Shown: positions 1 through 8,970 of the stretch, in pieces
How the letters are laid out: each line of letters begins with the position of its first letter
Position numbering within the stretch: the first letter of the stretch is position 1
DNA from: Campylobacter sp.
GTDB lineage: Bacteria; Campylobacterota; Campylobacteria; Campylobacterales; Campylobacteraceae
Assembly: GCF_019423325.1 (NCBI RefSeq)
Contig: NZ_JAHZBQ010000001.1
Coordinates: 1,003,369 to 1,067,368 of the forward strand
DNA: 64,000 bases
Direction of reading: 5' to 3'
Notes under the pieces: generated by a model
Database searches by the model: none
The model's input: the letters and a program-made list of their open reading frames with translations, nothing else
What the model was told of the DNA's origin: nothing
Made by a program: the position numbers and the translations under genes

Positions 1-62
1 TCGCCCTTGCTAAGGCGTACGGCGCATCCTTGTTTCAGATCGATCGCAGGCAAAATTTCCAT
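1..62 (-). CDS. hisA: HisA, N-terminus only (cut by the window edge)
   Basis: The first 20 codons on the minus strand read MEILPAIDLK followed by QGCAVRLSKG, the invariant N-terminus of phosphoribosylformimino-AICAR ribotide isomerase, a TIM-barrel enzyme of histidine biosynthesis. Its ATG shares one base with the hisH stop (TGATG), so the two are translationally coupled. The rest lies outside the window. Confidence 0.88.
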   Translation of the reverse strand, partial: MEILPAIDLKQGCAVRLSKG

Positions 63-787
63 CACAGCTCCGTAAAATTTTTAATGATTTTTATGCCCGC
101 ATCGTGGCTTTTTTCGGGATGCGGCTGAAAGGCAAATACGTTTTCGCGCCAGATCGCGCTTGCAAACTCATAGCCGTAAAACGTCGTCGCAAACGTGATC
201 TCGCGCGCGCAAAGGACGTGATAGGAGTGCACGAAATACAGATACTCAAACTCGCCCAAGCCCGTATTTATCGGCGAGCGCTTGATAAAATGCGCGCTGT
301 TCCAGCCGACATGCGGGATCTTTAGGCTTTCGGCGCGGGCAAAATTTTGCCCGCTACGCTCGCTAGGCTCTGCCCCGTCTGGATTAAATTCCGCCACGTC
401 CGATCTAAATTTTATATTTTCGGACCCAGATTCCGCCCCCCGAATATTAAATTTCGTTTTGTCAAATTTCACGACGCGACCGGGTAAAATTCCAAGCCCG
501 CTGCGCGCGCCGAATTCTTCGCTTTGTTCGAATAGAAGCTGCATCCCTAGACAGATGCCTAAAAAATATCTGCCGCTTGCGACAAATTCTTTAATCGCGG
601 CGTCCATACCGCTTGCGCGAAGCCTATCCATCGCCTCGCCGAATGCGCCCACGCCAGGAAGCAGAGCCTTATCGCAGCTCAAAAGCTCCTCAGGGCTACG
701 CGCGAGGCAAAATTTAGCGCCGCAGAAGCTAAGCGCGTTCATCACGCTTTGGATATTGCCCGCGCCGTAATCCACGATACCGATCAA
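62..787 (-). CDS. hisH: Imidazole glycerol phosphate synthase, glutamine amidotransferase subunit HisH, with an internal insertion
   Basis: HisH hydrolyses glutamine and passes ammonia to HisF in histidine biosynthesis. The class I amidotransferase fold is clear: the N-terminal IVDYGAGN, the nucleophile elbow GICLGMQ with Cys79, PHVGWN near residue 158, and the C-terminal QPHPEKS that supplies the His/Glu pair. The protein is 241 residues, about 40 longer than usual HisH. The excess is a hydrophilic stretch at roughly residues 110-156, between the Rossmann-like half and PHVGWN, with no counterpart in the family as I know it. The DNA of the insert includes a perfect 20-nt palindrome centred on AAAATTTT (336-355). 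The start overlaps the pglF stop as ATGA, so this housekeeping gene is the tail of the glycan operon. Function is sure; the insert's role is unknown. Confidence 0.93.
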   Translation of the reverse strand: MIGIVDYGAGNIQSVMNALSFCGAKFCLARSPEELLSCDKALLPGVGAFGEAMDRLRASGMDAAIKEFVASGRYFLGICLGMQLLFEQSEEFGARSGLGILPGRVVKFDKTKFNIRGAESGSENIKFRSDVAEFNPDGAEPSERSGQNFARAESLKIPHVGWNSAHFIKRSPINTGLGEFEYLYFVHSYHVLCAREITFATTFYGYEFASAIWRENVFAFQPHPEKSHDAGIKIIKNFTEL

Positions 788-2589
788 GCCGTGCCCTTCA
801 TATCGTTCAATCGGTGCGAAAACTCGGGCACGATGCGCTTTAGCTTATCCGCAACCTGCGCGTCCTCGCACTCCGAAAGCTCCTCGATCTGCGAGCTTAG
901 CTCTTGCAGGTCGTATTTTGCGGAGTGGGTTACGAATATGGATTGATACTTCGTGCTCTTGTCGTTTTCGTCGATCAAAAGCTCCTCGTAAAGCTTCTCG
1001 CCGGGGCGCAGACCGACAAATTTAATGCCCAGCTCCTCCTTGCCGGCAAGCTGCAGCATTCGCTTGGCAAGATCTGCGATCTTTACGGGCTCGCCCATAT
1101 CCAGCACGAAAAGCTCGCCGCCCTGCGCGATGGAGGCCGCCTGAAGCACCAGCTGGCACGCCTCGCTAACGAGCATAAAATATCTCGTAATCTCGGGGTG
1201 CGTAACGGTAAGCGGCTCGTTCGCTTCGATCTGGCGTTTAAATTTAGGGATGACACTACCGCTTGAGCCGAGCACGTTTCCGAAGCGCACCGCGACGATC
1301 TGCGTTTCGCTTGCCGCGTCGTTGGAATTTAGCGCGTAAAGCTCGCAGATACGCTTCGTCGTGCCCATAATGTTCGTCGGTCGCACCGCCTTATCGGTCG
1401 AGATCAAAACAACCTTTTTCGCGCCGTATTTTTTGGACAGATCGATTACGTTTTTTGTGCCGATGACATTATTTTTGACCGCTAGATGCGGGTTAAACTC
1501 GCATAGCGGCACGTGCTTATACGCCGCTGCGTGCACGACTACTTCGGGATGAAATTCTGCAAAAACCTCCTCCAGCTCATGGCGATAAACGACGTTTATC
1601 ATCTTTAACTCGTTGCGCGCATCCGCGCCGGTGGCTTCGTTAATCGAGTAGAGGTTAAACTCGCTGTGTTCGACCATGATAAGACGCTTTGCGCCAAATT
1701 TCAAGCATTGCTTACAAATTTCGCTTCCTATCGTGCCGCCCGCGCCCGTTACCAGCACGATCTTGTCTTTGATAAAATTTTCAATCGCCTTGGTGTCGAG
1801 GTCTTTGGGCTTGCGCGCGAGCAGATCCTCGATCGATACATCGCGGATCTTTTTGCTCTCATCCTCCAAAAGCGAAAAGAGCTTGATATCCTTTAGCCCG
1901 TACGCAAAAAGCTCGTCGTAGAGCTGCTTTAGCTCGTCCGGATACAGCGCCAGCGCGATGATCGCGGTTTTGGCGCCGCTATCTTTGATCATCTGCGGAA
2001 TTTCGCTCTTAGCCCTGACGACGTAATTTTCGCAATACGTCCCTACTAGCTCAGGCCGCCCGTCCACGACGCCCACCGGATAGTAGTTAATATATTTTTG
2101 CCGCATACCTTTTAGGACGTGAAAGGTCTTGCTCGTAGCGCCTACGACGATGCAGGGCTCGTTATTCGTGATATTTTTCTTCTCGCTTAGAAACATCCGC
2201 TTTGAAATTCTAATCCCACCGATTAAAATAAACGAGATCGCTGCATCGATGATGATGACCGAGCGCGGGAATGGGTTAAAAATTTTACTCGCTAAAAAGA
2301 ATACTATCAAAAAGGTAAGCGCCGCCATCACGTGCGCGTAGAAGAGCTTTCTCGCTTCATATAGCCCGAAAAATCTCCACGGAACTAAATAGATCCGCAA
2401 AAACCAAAAATAGAAAATTTTAATCGCCGTAAGGCTCGAGGCGCTAAGCAGGGCGCCTTTATAGAATTCGTTCGGTATATCTCCGCTAAATCGCAGCAAA
2501 AACGCGATATAAACGGAGAGGATCGAGATAAAAATATCTCCTAGCAAAAAAAACGCGAAGCGGCTAAATTTAGTGGGTTTTAACAGCAT
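784..2589 (-). CDS. pglF: UDP-GlcNAc C4,6-dehydratase PglF
   Basis: First enzyme of UDP-N,N'-diacetylbacillosamine synthesis: it converts UDP-GlcNAc to the 4-keto-6-deoxy sugar at the inner membrane. The 601-residue protein has four predicted membrane segments in the first 130 residues, a linker with a CoA-binding-like fold, and a C-terminal SDR domain opening with TGAGGTIGSE at about residue 282. Downstream are STDKAVRP and the MGTTK segment that replaces the usual YxxxK of short-chain dehydrogenases in the FlaA1/PglF/CapD family. Length is close to C. jejuni PglF (about 590). The start shares one base with the pglE stop and the end overlaps hisH. Confidence 0.95.
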   Translation of the reverse strand: MLLKPTKFSRFAFFLLGDIFISILSVYIAFLLRFSGDIPNEFYKGALLSASSLTAIKIFYFWFLRIYLVPWRFFGLYEARKLFYAHVMAALTFLIVFFLASKIFNPFPRSVIIIDAAISFILIGGIRISKRMFLSEKKNITNNEPCIVVGATSKTFHVLKGMRQKYINYYPVGVVDGRPELVGTYCENYVVRAKSEIPQMIKDSGAKTAIIALALYPDELKQLYDELFAYGLKDIKLFSLLEDESKKIRDVSIEDLLARKPKDLDTKAIENFIKDKIVLVTGAGGTIGSEICKQCLKFGAKRLIMVEHSEFNLYSINEATGADARNELKMINVVYRHELEEVFAEFHPEVVVHAAAYKHVPLCEFNPHLAVKNNVIGTKNVIDLSKKYGAKKVVLISTDKAVRPTNIMGTTKRICELYALNSNDAASETQIVAVRFGNVLGSSGSVIPKFKRQIEANEPLTVTHPEITRYFMLVSEACQLVLQAASIAQGGELFVLDMGEPVKIADLAKRMLQLAGKEELGIKFVGLRPGEKLYEELLIDENDKSTKYQSIFVTHSAKYDLQELSSQIEELSECEDAQVADKLKRIVPEFSHRLNDMKGTA

Positions 2590-3692
2590 CAGATGTTTTC
2601 TTTTACGATTTTTACGACGCGCTCGATCGTCTCGTCACTCATATCGGTGCCGCTAGGCAGACAGATGCCGCGACTGAACATATCCTCGCTCGTGCCGTCA
2701 ACTACGCTAAGCGCGCCTGCGAAGATGCTTTGCAGATGCATCGGCTTCCAAAGCGGACGAGATTCGATGTCGGCTTTATTTAGCGCATCGATTACCTTTA
2801 GATGAGCGCCTTTTTGCTTAAACAGCAGAGTCGTAAGCCATCTGTTGCCCTTGCCGCCTTCTACTTCGGGCATAAACTCCACGTCGGTGCCTCTAAACAG
2901 ATCCTCGTAAATTTTAAAAATTTCGCGCTTTCTTTTAACGCGCTGCGGCAAGACCTCCATCTGGCCTACGCCGATAGCGCCTAAGACGTTGCTTAAGCGG
3001 TAGTTATAGCCGTAGTCCTTGTGCTCGTAGTGAAGCAGCGGCTCGCGCGCTTGGGTGCTTAAAAATCTAGCCTTGGCGATTAGCTCCTCATCGTTTGAAA
3101 TCAGCATTCCGCCGCCCGAGGTGGTGATGATTTTATTGCCATTAAAGCTTAGCGCGCCGCATTTTCCGATGCCGCCCAGCGCCTTACCCTTATAAAATCC
3201 GCCCAGCGCCTCTGCGGCATCCTCGATAAGATCAATGCCTTCATTCGCGCAAATTTCGCATATCTCATCCATCTTCGCAGCCTGTCCGTAAAGATGCGTG
3301 ACGACGAGCACTTTTGGTTTTTTCGGCGATTTTTTGATCGCTTCTTTAAGCAGCTTCGGGCTTAAATTCCAACTCTCGTCGCTGTCTATCAGCACCGGCA
3401 CGCAGCGCTCGTAAAATATCGGATTTAGCGACGCCATGAAGGTAAACGTGGATCCCAATACCACGTCGCCGTCCTTTACGCCGCTGCAGCGAAGCGCTAG
3501 ATGAAGCGCCGCCGTGCCTGCGTTTAGCGCCAGCGCGCCGCGCGTACCAGTATAGGACTTCACTGCGTCTTCAAAGCGATTGACATATTCGCCCAAAGGC
3601 GCGATATAGTTGCTTTCAAATACCTTTTTTATATACTCAAGCTCATCGCTGCCCATATTCGGCGGACTTAAAAATACTCTTGCCATCTTCAT
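2589..3692 (-). CDS. pglE: UDP-4-keto sugar aminotransferase PglE
   Basis: PLP-dependent DegT/DnrJ/EryC1/StrS aminotransferase that adds the C4 amino group in UDP-bacillosamine synthesis, using glutamate. The PLP lysine is Lys187 in SFNGNKIITTSGGG. NAGTAALHLAL near residue 57 and EDAAEALG near 157 are the usual cofactor-binding segments. At 367 residues it is slightly shorter than C. jejuni PglE. An AGGA-type ribosome site lies just upstream. A gap of about 110 bases separates it from pglD, and it overlaps pglF by one base. The upstream frame offers two Met codons (1 and 3), so the exact start is uncertain by two residues. Confidence 0.94.
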   Translation of the reverse strand: MKMARVFLSPPNMGSDELEYIKKVFESNYIAPLGEYVNRFEDAVKSYTGTRGALALNAGTAALHLALRCSGVKDGDVVLGSTFTFMASLNPIFYERCVPVLIDSDESWNLSPKLLKEAIKKSPKKPKVLVVTHLYGQAAKMDEICEICANEGIDLIEDAAEALGGFYKGKALGGIGKCGALSFNGNKIITTSGGGMLISNDEELIAKARFLSTQAREPLLHYEHKDYGYNYRLSNVLGAIGVGQMEVLPQRVKRKREIFKIYEDLFRGTDVEFMPEVEGGKGNRWLTTLLFKQKGAHLKVIDALNKADIESRPLWKPMHLQSIFAGALSVVDGTSEDMFSRGICLPSGTDMSDETIERVVKIVKENI

Positions 3693-3802
3693 CCTTTCTT
3701 AATCTTTAAATTTAACCTCACGCGACGCAAGGCTAAATTTAGCTTTCGGCATTAAATTTAAATGCTCGGATTTTATCACTTTTAATGCTATAAATTTTAA
3801 AT

Positions 3803-4402
3803 TCAGCCATTTTTTTTAATCACGCGAGCAGGCACACCTACGGCTACGCTGTCGCTAGCTATGTCGCGCACGACCGCGGCGCCCGCGCCGATGATGCAGC
3901 GCTGCCCGATCTTTAGCCTCTGAATGACGCTAGCGCTGATGCCGATGTGCGAAAGCGCCCCCACCTTCACGCCGCCCGCAAGCGCCGCGTTTGGGCTAAT
4001 GTGCGCAAACTCGCCGATCTCGCACTCGTGCTCGATTACGACGCCTGAATTTATTATCGCGCCGCGACCGATTTTAGCTCGCGCGTTTATCACGGCGCCG
4101 GGCATTACGACCGCGCCCTCGCCGATGACGGCGCTTGGGCTAACGATGGCGCTTTGATGAATTAGCGTCGCTATCTCAAAACCCGCTCGCGCTACCCTCT
4201 CTTGGATCTTTGCGCGGGTTTTATTATCGCCGATTGCGATTATTACGGGGTGCTTCGGCAGATCCTCGCTAAATTTCAATCCTGCCGCGTCGTCTAAAAA
4301 AACGACCTCGCTAAATTTAGCTCCGCGCGCGGCTAGCGCGACATCCGCGACCACCAGCCCGTGTCCGCTCGCGCCGTAAACGTAAATTTTAGTTGTACCC
4401 AT
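3803..4402 (-). CDS. pglD: UDP-4-amino-sugar N-acetyltransferase PglD
   Basis: Acetyl-CoA dependent transferase that makes UDP-diNAcBac from the amino sugar supplied by PglE. The N-terminal nucleotide-binding part begins KIYVYGASGHG; the C-terminal half is a left-handed beta helix with hexapeptide repeats (IVSPSAVIGEGAVV and following). The catalytic base His125 with Glu126 is present in VVIEHECEIG, at the same numbering as in C. jejuni PglD. 199 residues, normal length. It overlaps pglC by 14 bases, which indicates coupled translation. Confidence 0.95.
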   Translation of the reverse strand: MGTTKIYVYGASGHGLVVADVALAARGAKFSEVVFLDDAAGLKFSEDLPKHPVIIAIGDNKTRAKIQERVARAGFEIATLIHQSAIVSPSAVIGEGAVVMPGAVINARAKIGRGAIINSGVVIEHECEIGEFAHISPNAALAGGVKVGALSHIGISASVIQRLKIGQRCIIGAGAAVVRDIASDSVAVGVPARVIKKNG

Positions 4403-4994
4403 TGAATTTCTCCGTCGTCGCCATGCCCTCTTTATTCACACCCTCTTTCGCAAGCACCTTTTTTATCGTTAAAAGCGCGATCTTAAGATCGAGCGTAAAG
4501 CTTAAATTCTGCGCGTAATACGTATCGAACTCAAATTTTTTCTCCCAGCTGATCGCGTTGCGTCCGTTTACCTGCGCAAGCCCCGTGATGCCCGGACGCA
4601 CGCTGTGCCTAAGGCGCTGCGGCGGCGAATAAAGCGGCAGGTACTCGATCAGCAGTGGGCGCGGCCCGATGAAGCTCATATCGCCCTTTAGCACGTTGAA
4701 AAGCTGCGGCAGCTCATCCAGGCTTAGCGCGCGGATCTTTTTGCCGTAATCGTTCAGCCGCGCTTCGTCTGGCAGAAGCTCGCCGTCCGCGCCGCGCTCG
4801 TCGCTCATCGTTTTAAATTTGTAAATTTTAAAAATTTGCTCATCAAGCCCAGGGCGAGATTGCGTAAAAATCGCGCTTTTGCTAATGTGCTTGCGGATCA
4901 AGAACCACGTAAGCGCCATCACGGGCGAAACCAAAATGATCAAAACCAAAGCCGCCGTAAAATCGAGCGCGCGTTTTAAAAAGCTCCTATACAT
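4389..4994 (-). CDS. pglC: Undecaprenyl phosphate diNAcBac-1-phosphate transferase PglC
   Basis: Monotopic phosphoglycosyl transferase that starts the lipid-linked glycan by moving phospho-diNAcBac from UDP to undecaprenyl phosphate on the inner leaflet. The single re-entrant membrane helix covers about residues 9-32, including the helix-breaking Ser-Pro (VSPVMAL). The catalytic Asp93-Glu94 dyad lies in LSLDELPQLFNV, followed by GDMSFIGPRPLL, as in C. jejuni PglC. 201 residues, full length. It overlaps pglA by 8 bases and pglD by 14. Confidence 0.96.
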   Translation of the reverse strand: MYRSFLKRALDFTAALVLIILVSPVMALTWFLIRKHISKSAIFTQSRPGLDEQIFKIYKFKTMSDERGADGELLPDEARLNDYGKKIRALSLDELPQLFNVLKGDMSFIGPRPLLIEYLPLYSPPQRLRHSVRPGITGLAQVNGRNAISWEKKFEFDTYYAQNLSFTLDLKIALLTIKKVLAKEGVNKEGMATTEKFNGYN

Positions 4995-6123
4995 CGATAA
5001 ATTTCCTATAAACCTCTAAATATTTTTCCGTGACGATCTTTTCGTCGTAATTTGCAAGCACCAGCTCGCGCCCGTTTCGTCCAAGCCTTTCGCAAAGCGC
5101 GGGATCGCCCAATAAAATTTCGATCTTTCGCGCAAGACCCCCTGCGTCGCGAGTGCGGCAGATTAGGCCGTTAACGCCGTCCGCCACCGCCTCGACGCAG
5201 CCGCTGCAGTCGCTTACCACGCAGGCTCGCGCCATGCTCATCGCCTCTAAAACCGTGCGCGGAAAGCCCTCCTTGTAGCTAGGAAGTGCTAGCAGGTAAC
5301 TAGCCTTCAAAAGCTCAGGCACATCGTTTCTGGCGCCTAGATAATGCACCGCGCCACTTCGCAAAAACGCAGGATCAGCGGTGCTTTTATTGCCCGCAAA
5401 GCCCTCGCCCACAAAGACAAATTTCGCATCCGATCGATCTTTTAAAATTTCTGCTGCTTCGTAGAATTCTCTCACGCCCTTATGCCACATCGCGCGAGCT
5501 ATCATCAGCACGATCTTTTTGCCGTGCAAATCCTCGCCCAGATCCGCTGCACTAACGATTTTGGGGTTGAATCTTTCAGCATTTACGCCTACGCTTTTAA
5601 TCCTTATGACCTTTTGCTTCGCAATAAGCCCGCGAGATAGCATATAATCAGGATCGGCATCGTTTACAAATATGCAAGCATCCGCCTGCGAAAATGAAAA
5701 TTTATAAAGCTTCTCCAATACCGCTCGCACGAGCCTTGTTTTAATATCATCGTCAATATAAAAGCTGCCCAGCCCCTCGACTAAGTTTATCACATATTTT
5801 ATACCCGCCTCTCGAGCCGCCAGCGTACCGAACACGTTTGATTTGTGCGCAGCTGTTTGCAGCAGGTCCAAATCCAGCCTCTTTAGCTCGCGCGCAAGGG
5901 CTTTGGTGTTGCTAAATACGGTAAGCGGATTTAGGCTAGCTCGATCAAGATCGTAGGTTATGGCATTAAAATCGCGTGCCAAATCCTGCGTATAAGCGCC
6001 GCGAGGAGCGATTGCAAAAACCTCGTGTCCGCGCTCTTTTAAAGCCTGCATTATCGGGCGGCGAAAGAAATGTAAGCTCATATCGGCATGGCTTAAAAAC
6101 CCTATGCGAGCCATATGCTGCAT
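4987..6123 (-). CDS. pglA: N-glycan glycosyltransferase PglA (GT4)
   Basis: GT-B fold glycosyltransferase that adds the second sugar (GalNAc in C. jejuni) to undecaprenyl-linked diNAcBac at the cytoplasmic face. The N-terminus RIGFLSHADMSLHFFRRP is characteristic of PglA; the C-terminal domain has the donor-binding EX7E motif in SYKEGFPRTVLEAMSMA. 378 residues, family length. Translation may begin at Met1 or at Met4 (MARIGF, about position 6114). It sits between pglB and pglC as in C. jejuni. Sugar identity cannot be read from sequence. Confidence 0.93.
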   Translation of the reverse strand: MQHMARIGFLSHADMSLHFFRRPIMQALKERGHEVFAIAPRGAYTQDLARDFNAITYDLDRASLNPLTVFSNTKALARELKRLDLDLLQTAAHKSNVFGTLAAREAGIKYVINLVEGLGSFYIDDDIKTRLVRAVLEKLYKFSFSQADACIFVNDADPDYMLSRGLIAKQKVIRIKSVGVNAERFNPKIVSAADLGEDLHGKKIVLMIARAMWHKGVREFYEAAEILKDRSDAKFVFVGEGFAGNKSTADPAFLRSGAVHYLGARNDVPELLKASYLLALPSYKEGFPRTVLEAMSMARACVVSDCSGCVEAVADGVNGLICRTRDAGGLARKIEILLGDPALCERLGRNGRELVLANYDEKIVTEKYLEVYRKFIDV

Positions 6124-6187
6124 TCCTTGCTTGGCGTTGCGAGATTAAATTCCATAAATTTCTCCTTAGCTTGCGGCAAAATTTTAT

Positions 6188-8968
6188 CTAGCGCTTTAAT
6201 TTATAAACTTTCACAGCAGGGCTTAAGATCACAGGCTCGAATAGCTCAGGCCTATATCTTTCAAATACAAAAAGCTGAATGTAGCTTGAGTTTAGCATCG
6301 TCTTATCTAGCAGCAAAAATCGCCCGTAATCGCGCATGAAAATCACGTAAAATTGCGCGCTGCTGTCCATATTAAACTCTTTTACCGAAAGCTTGCCATT
6401 CGCGTCGTAGCTCGTTTCGTAAAAGGTATTGATCGCGAATTTTCTGCCGCTATATTCTAAATTTAAAAGGCTAGACGAGATCGAAAAGCCGTTGTCCATA
6501 TGCACGCCGCTTTGATCCTGAACAAACCTATCGCTCGTTATGAAAAACAGCTCACTTAGCTGCTTGCCGTCGGTGATGTCGATATTTGAAAACTGCGTGA
6601 CGACGGGAAAGATATTCATCATACGATCGGGCAAGATGTAGTAGATGTCGCGCGTAGGCCTTGGCGGCTTAAAATCAGCCAGTCCCAAGCTTAAGATAAA
6701 ATCATTTACATCAGTCGCGTTATAGTCTTTTAAAATTTGCTTTAGCTTGTTTGGAATTTTTTCACTATATCCGCGCTCGGTGTATTCGACATCCAGGCGC
6801 GCCATATTCGCAGAGCTCATCTGATCTCTAAAAAGTGCGAAACTAACGGGAAAATTATCGTTGCCGAGGTGTTTGCCGCCGTCGATGAGAGTCTTTACGT
6901 CGCTGTAATAGCGTATGCCGTATCCATAGTCCCACCACGAAAGCGCGTAATCCTCGCGCTGCGCTTTATCTTTAAGCTCGTCAAGCACCCGCACCTCGCT
7001 TTGATAAAAGACCGTATCGACCTTGTACGAAACTATGTGCTGCCATGCGGGGTAAATGGCAAGCGCCGTCAAAATAAGCAGTATCGCGCGCCCCGCGATC
7101 TTTGGCAGATCCAAGCGCTTTACGCAAAAATACAAAATATATCCGAAACTTAACCCCATCACGCCCACTGCGTAGATCGTAAATCTAAGGCCTGCCTTGT
7201 TCGCCGCAAAGCCCAAAAGCAAAAGCGGGATCGAGAGTAAAAATTCCTTATGTCTAAAGCAAAGTACTACGTATCCGATCGCTGCGATCACGAAAACCGC
7301 GACGTGTGAGCTGATGCGCTCCATAAAGATATTAGTTGGCACGATGCCTGATTCTTGGATTGTTTGATTGACGTTAAAAAAATGAAATGCCGTATCGGCA
7401 TTGTCCGCAAAGGAGCGGAAGATATAAAATTTCGCCTGAAAGATTATCGGGCTAAGACCTCCGTTTGCGACGAAAAAGACTACGGCAAGTGCGCCGATAA
7501 TCGCTAAAATTTTAAAATTTAATAGCTTTCCTCTAAACGCAAAGAGCCAAAATAGCGCAAGCGAGATTAAAATTTTAGCTACCAAAGGCGTGGAGCAAAG
7601 CACAATCAAAAAGATGATCATCGCTTCGTAATTTACCGCACTTTTTCGCTTAAAAATCAGCGTATAGGCAAAAAATACGGCGAGCATCATGGAATTTAGC
7701 GAAAAGCTGGAGGGATACCACCACATATAAAATATCGTAAACGCGCCCAGCCAAAACAGCGTGCTGCGCGAGCCGCGCGTGCAAATGCGGATGAGCGCCC
7801 ACAAAATACACATCGCAAGCACGATATTTAGCATATCGGTGTCGTAATACCCCGCCATAGTGCGGTTGTAGTAACTATTCGCCACGCTCGCGACAAGCGC
7901 GCCGATGAAGCCCGCGCGCATGCAGCGAAACTCACTTGAGATGAGCAAGATCGGCACTACGATGAGCGAGCTAAACAAAGCCGGCAGATAAACGAATATC
8001 GTCTCGATTTTAAAGGGCAAAATTTCAGCCAAAAACGCCGTCACGATCGAAAGTGGTGCACTAAAGTAGCTAAGATCGTTGGGCTGATGAAAGCCGGCGA
8101 GTCGGTCGCGCGCGCCCTCTGCGAAGGCGTAGCCGTCGTTGGTGTTTATCATCAGCTCGCCGTCCCAAAAAAAGTAATTCGGAAAGCCGCTCGCCCAGTG
8201 CACCCACCACATGCGAAACGCCACGCTAAAGGCAAATGCGAACAAAATCATCAGCAAAATATGCTTGGAAAACTCATAATTTTTTATGAAGCCAAAAATT
8301 CTGCGCCTAGCAGGGAGTGCGCCAGCTGACTGATTTTTATAATTCTGGGAATTTTCCGTTGTGGGGCTTTTAGAATTATCAGAATTTATACCGTTTGTAG
8401 AATTTAAAGTGCTTGTGGAATTCGCATTTTTAAATTTAGCCAAATTAGCGGCTTTTGCGGAATTTTTATTTGTAGAGTTCGCAGCGCCAGCGGAATTTTT
8501 ATTTGTAGAATTTTTGCTCGTGGAATTCGCAGCGCCTTTCAAATTTGAGTTTGTAGAATTTGCGCCTGCGGAATTTTCAGAATTTACCGAGGCGGAATTT
8601 CGTCCGTTTGATTTTTTAGCCTTTTTGGATTTTTTTTGTGCTCGCATTTTTGCAGAAACAGCGCGCGCTTGATCGTCGCTTAAATTTTTAGCGCCGGCGT
8701 GCGCGGAATTTTTGCTCGCAGAATTTTTTGCATCAAGCGCGGAATTTTTATCGCTCTGAGGCGCGGTATCCTCGCTACCCTCAATTGCGGCATTTTCGCC
8801 GCTAAAATTCTCACCGCCGCCTGCGGAATACTCTGCGTCAAAATTTCCCTCACTAGCAAAATTTTCGCTTAAGGCAGCTTTGTCAGCACCCATTGATTGC
8901 GCGCCTTTTTGATCGTCCAATCCTTCGTTGATCTCTCTAACGCTAAAAGCCTTTTTTTCTTCACCCAC
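6188..8968 (-). CDS. pglB: Oligosaccharyltransferase PglB with a long low-complexity N-terminal extension
   Basis: PglB transfers the lipid-linked glycan to Asn in D/E-X-N-X-S/T sequons in the periplasm. The core is intact: FWDGELMINTNDGYAFAEG (metal-binding Asp loop), about 13 membrane helices, and WWDYG at about residues 678-682 in the periplasmic domain. Family members are near 710 residues; this is 926. The surplus is about 220 residues before the first helix (starting near residue 232), rich in Asn, Ser, Ala and Lys, for example KNSASKNSA and KNSTNKNSAG. It should lie in the cytoplasm. The likely start is GTG at 8968, two bases after the pglJ stop; I see no better internal start close to the first helix. 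See the RAATTY finding. Confidence 0.95.
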   Translation of the reverse strand: MGEEKKAFSVREINEGLDDQKGAQSMGADKAALSENFASEGNFDAEYSAGGGENFSGENAAIEGSEDTAPQSDKNSALDAKNSASKNSAHAGAKNLSDDQARAVSAKMRAQKKSKKAKKSNGRNSASVNSENSAGANSTNSNLKGAANSTSKNSTNKNSAGAANSTNKNSAKAANLAKFKNANSTSTLNSTNGINSDNSKSPTTENSQNYKNQSAGALPARRRIFGFIKNYEFSKHILLMILFAFAFSVAFRMWWVHWASGFPNYFFWDGELMINTNDGYAFAEGARDRLAGFHQPNDLSYFSAPLSIVTAFLAEILPFKIETIFVYLPALFSSLIVVPILLISSEFRCMRAGFIGALVASVANSYYNRTMAGYYDTDMLNIVLAMCILWALIRICTRGSRSTLFWLGAFTIFYMWWYPSSFSLNSMMLAVFFAYTLIFKRKSAVNYEAMIIFLIVLCSTPLVAKILISLALFWLFAFRGKLLNFKILAIIGALAVVFFVANGGLSPIIFQAKFYIFRSFADNADTAFHFFNVNQTIQESGIVPTNIFMERISSHVAVFVIAAIGYVVLCFRHKEFLLSIPLLLLGFAANKAGLRFTIYAVGVMGLSFGYILYFCVKRLDLPKIAGRAILLILTALAIYPAWQHIVSYKVDTVFYQSEVRVLDELKDKAQREDYALSWWDYGYGIRYYSDVKTLIDGGKHLGNDNFPVSFALFRDQMSSANMARLDVEYTERGYSEKIPNKLKQILKDYNATDVNDFILSLGLADFKPPRPTRDIYYILPDRMMNIFPVVTQFSNIDITDGKQLSELFFITSDRFVQDQSGVHMDNGFSISSSLLNLEYSGRKFAINTFYETSYDANGKLSVKEFNMDSSAQFYVIFMRDYGRFLLLDKTMLNSSYIQLFVFERYRPELFEPVILSPAVKVYKLKR
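8341..8770 (-). repeat. RAATTY-dense array inside the pglB extension
   Basis: About 430 bases contain many GAATTT, GAATTC and AAATTT words spaced mostly 10-30 bases apart with unrelated bases between them. On the coding strand they read codon-NNR + AAT + TYN, giving K/V/A-Asn-Ser repeats. It is not a tandem repeat of fixed unit length. Confidence 0.75.
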
Positions 8969-8970
8969 GC

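Noticed and set aside
784..3692. pglG between pglF and the end of the locus
   Set aside because: No PglG-like frame is present; hisH and hisA directly follow pglF.
8361..8672. Plus-strand frame full of FVEF/AEF repeats, opposite pglB
   Set aside because: It is the antisense reading of the RAATTY array: the palindromic core keeps both strands open. No RBS. The same holds for 15697-16026.
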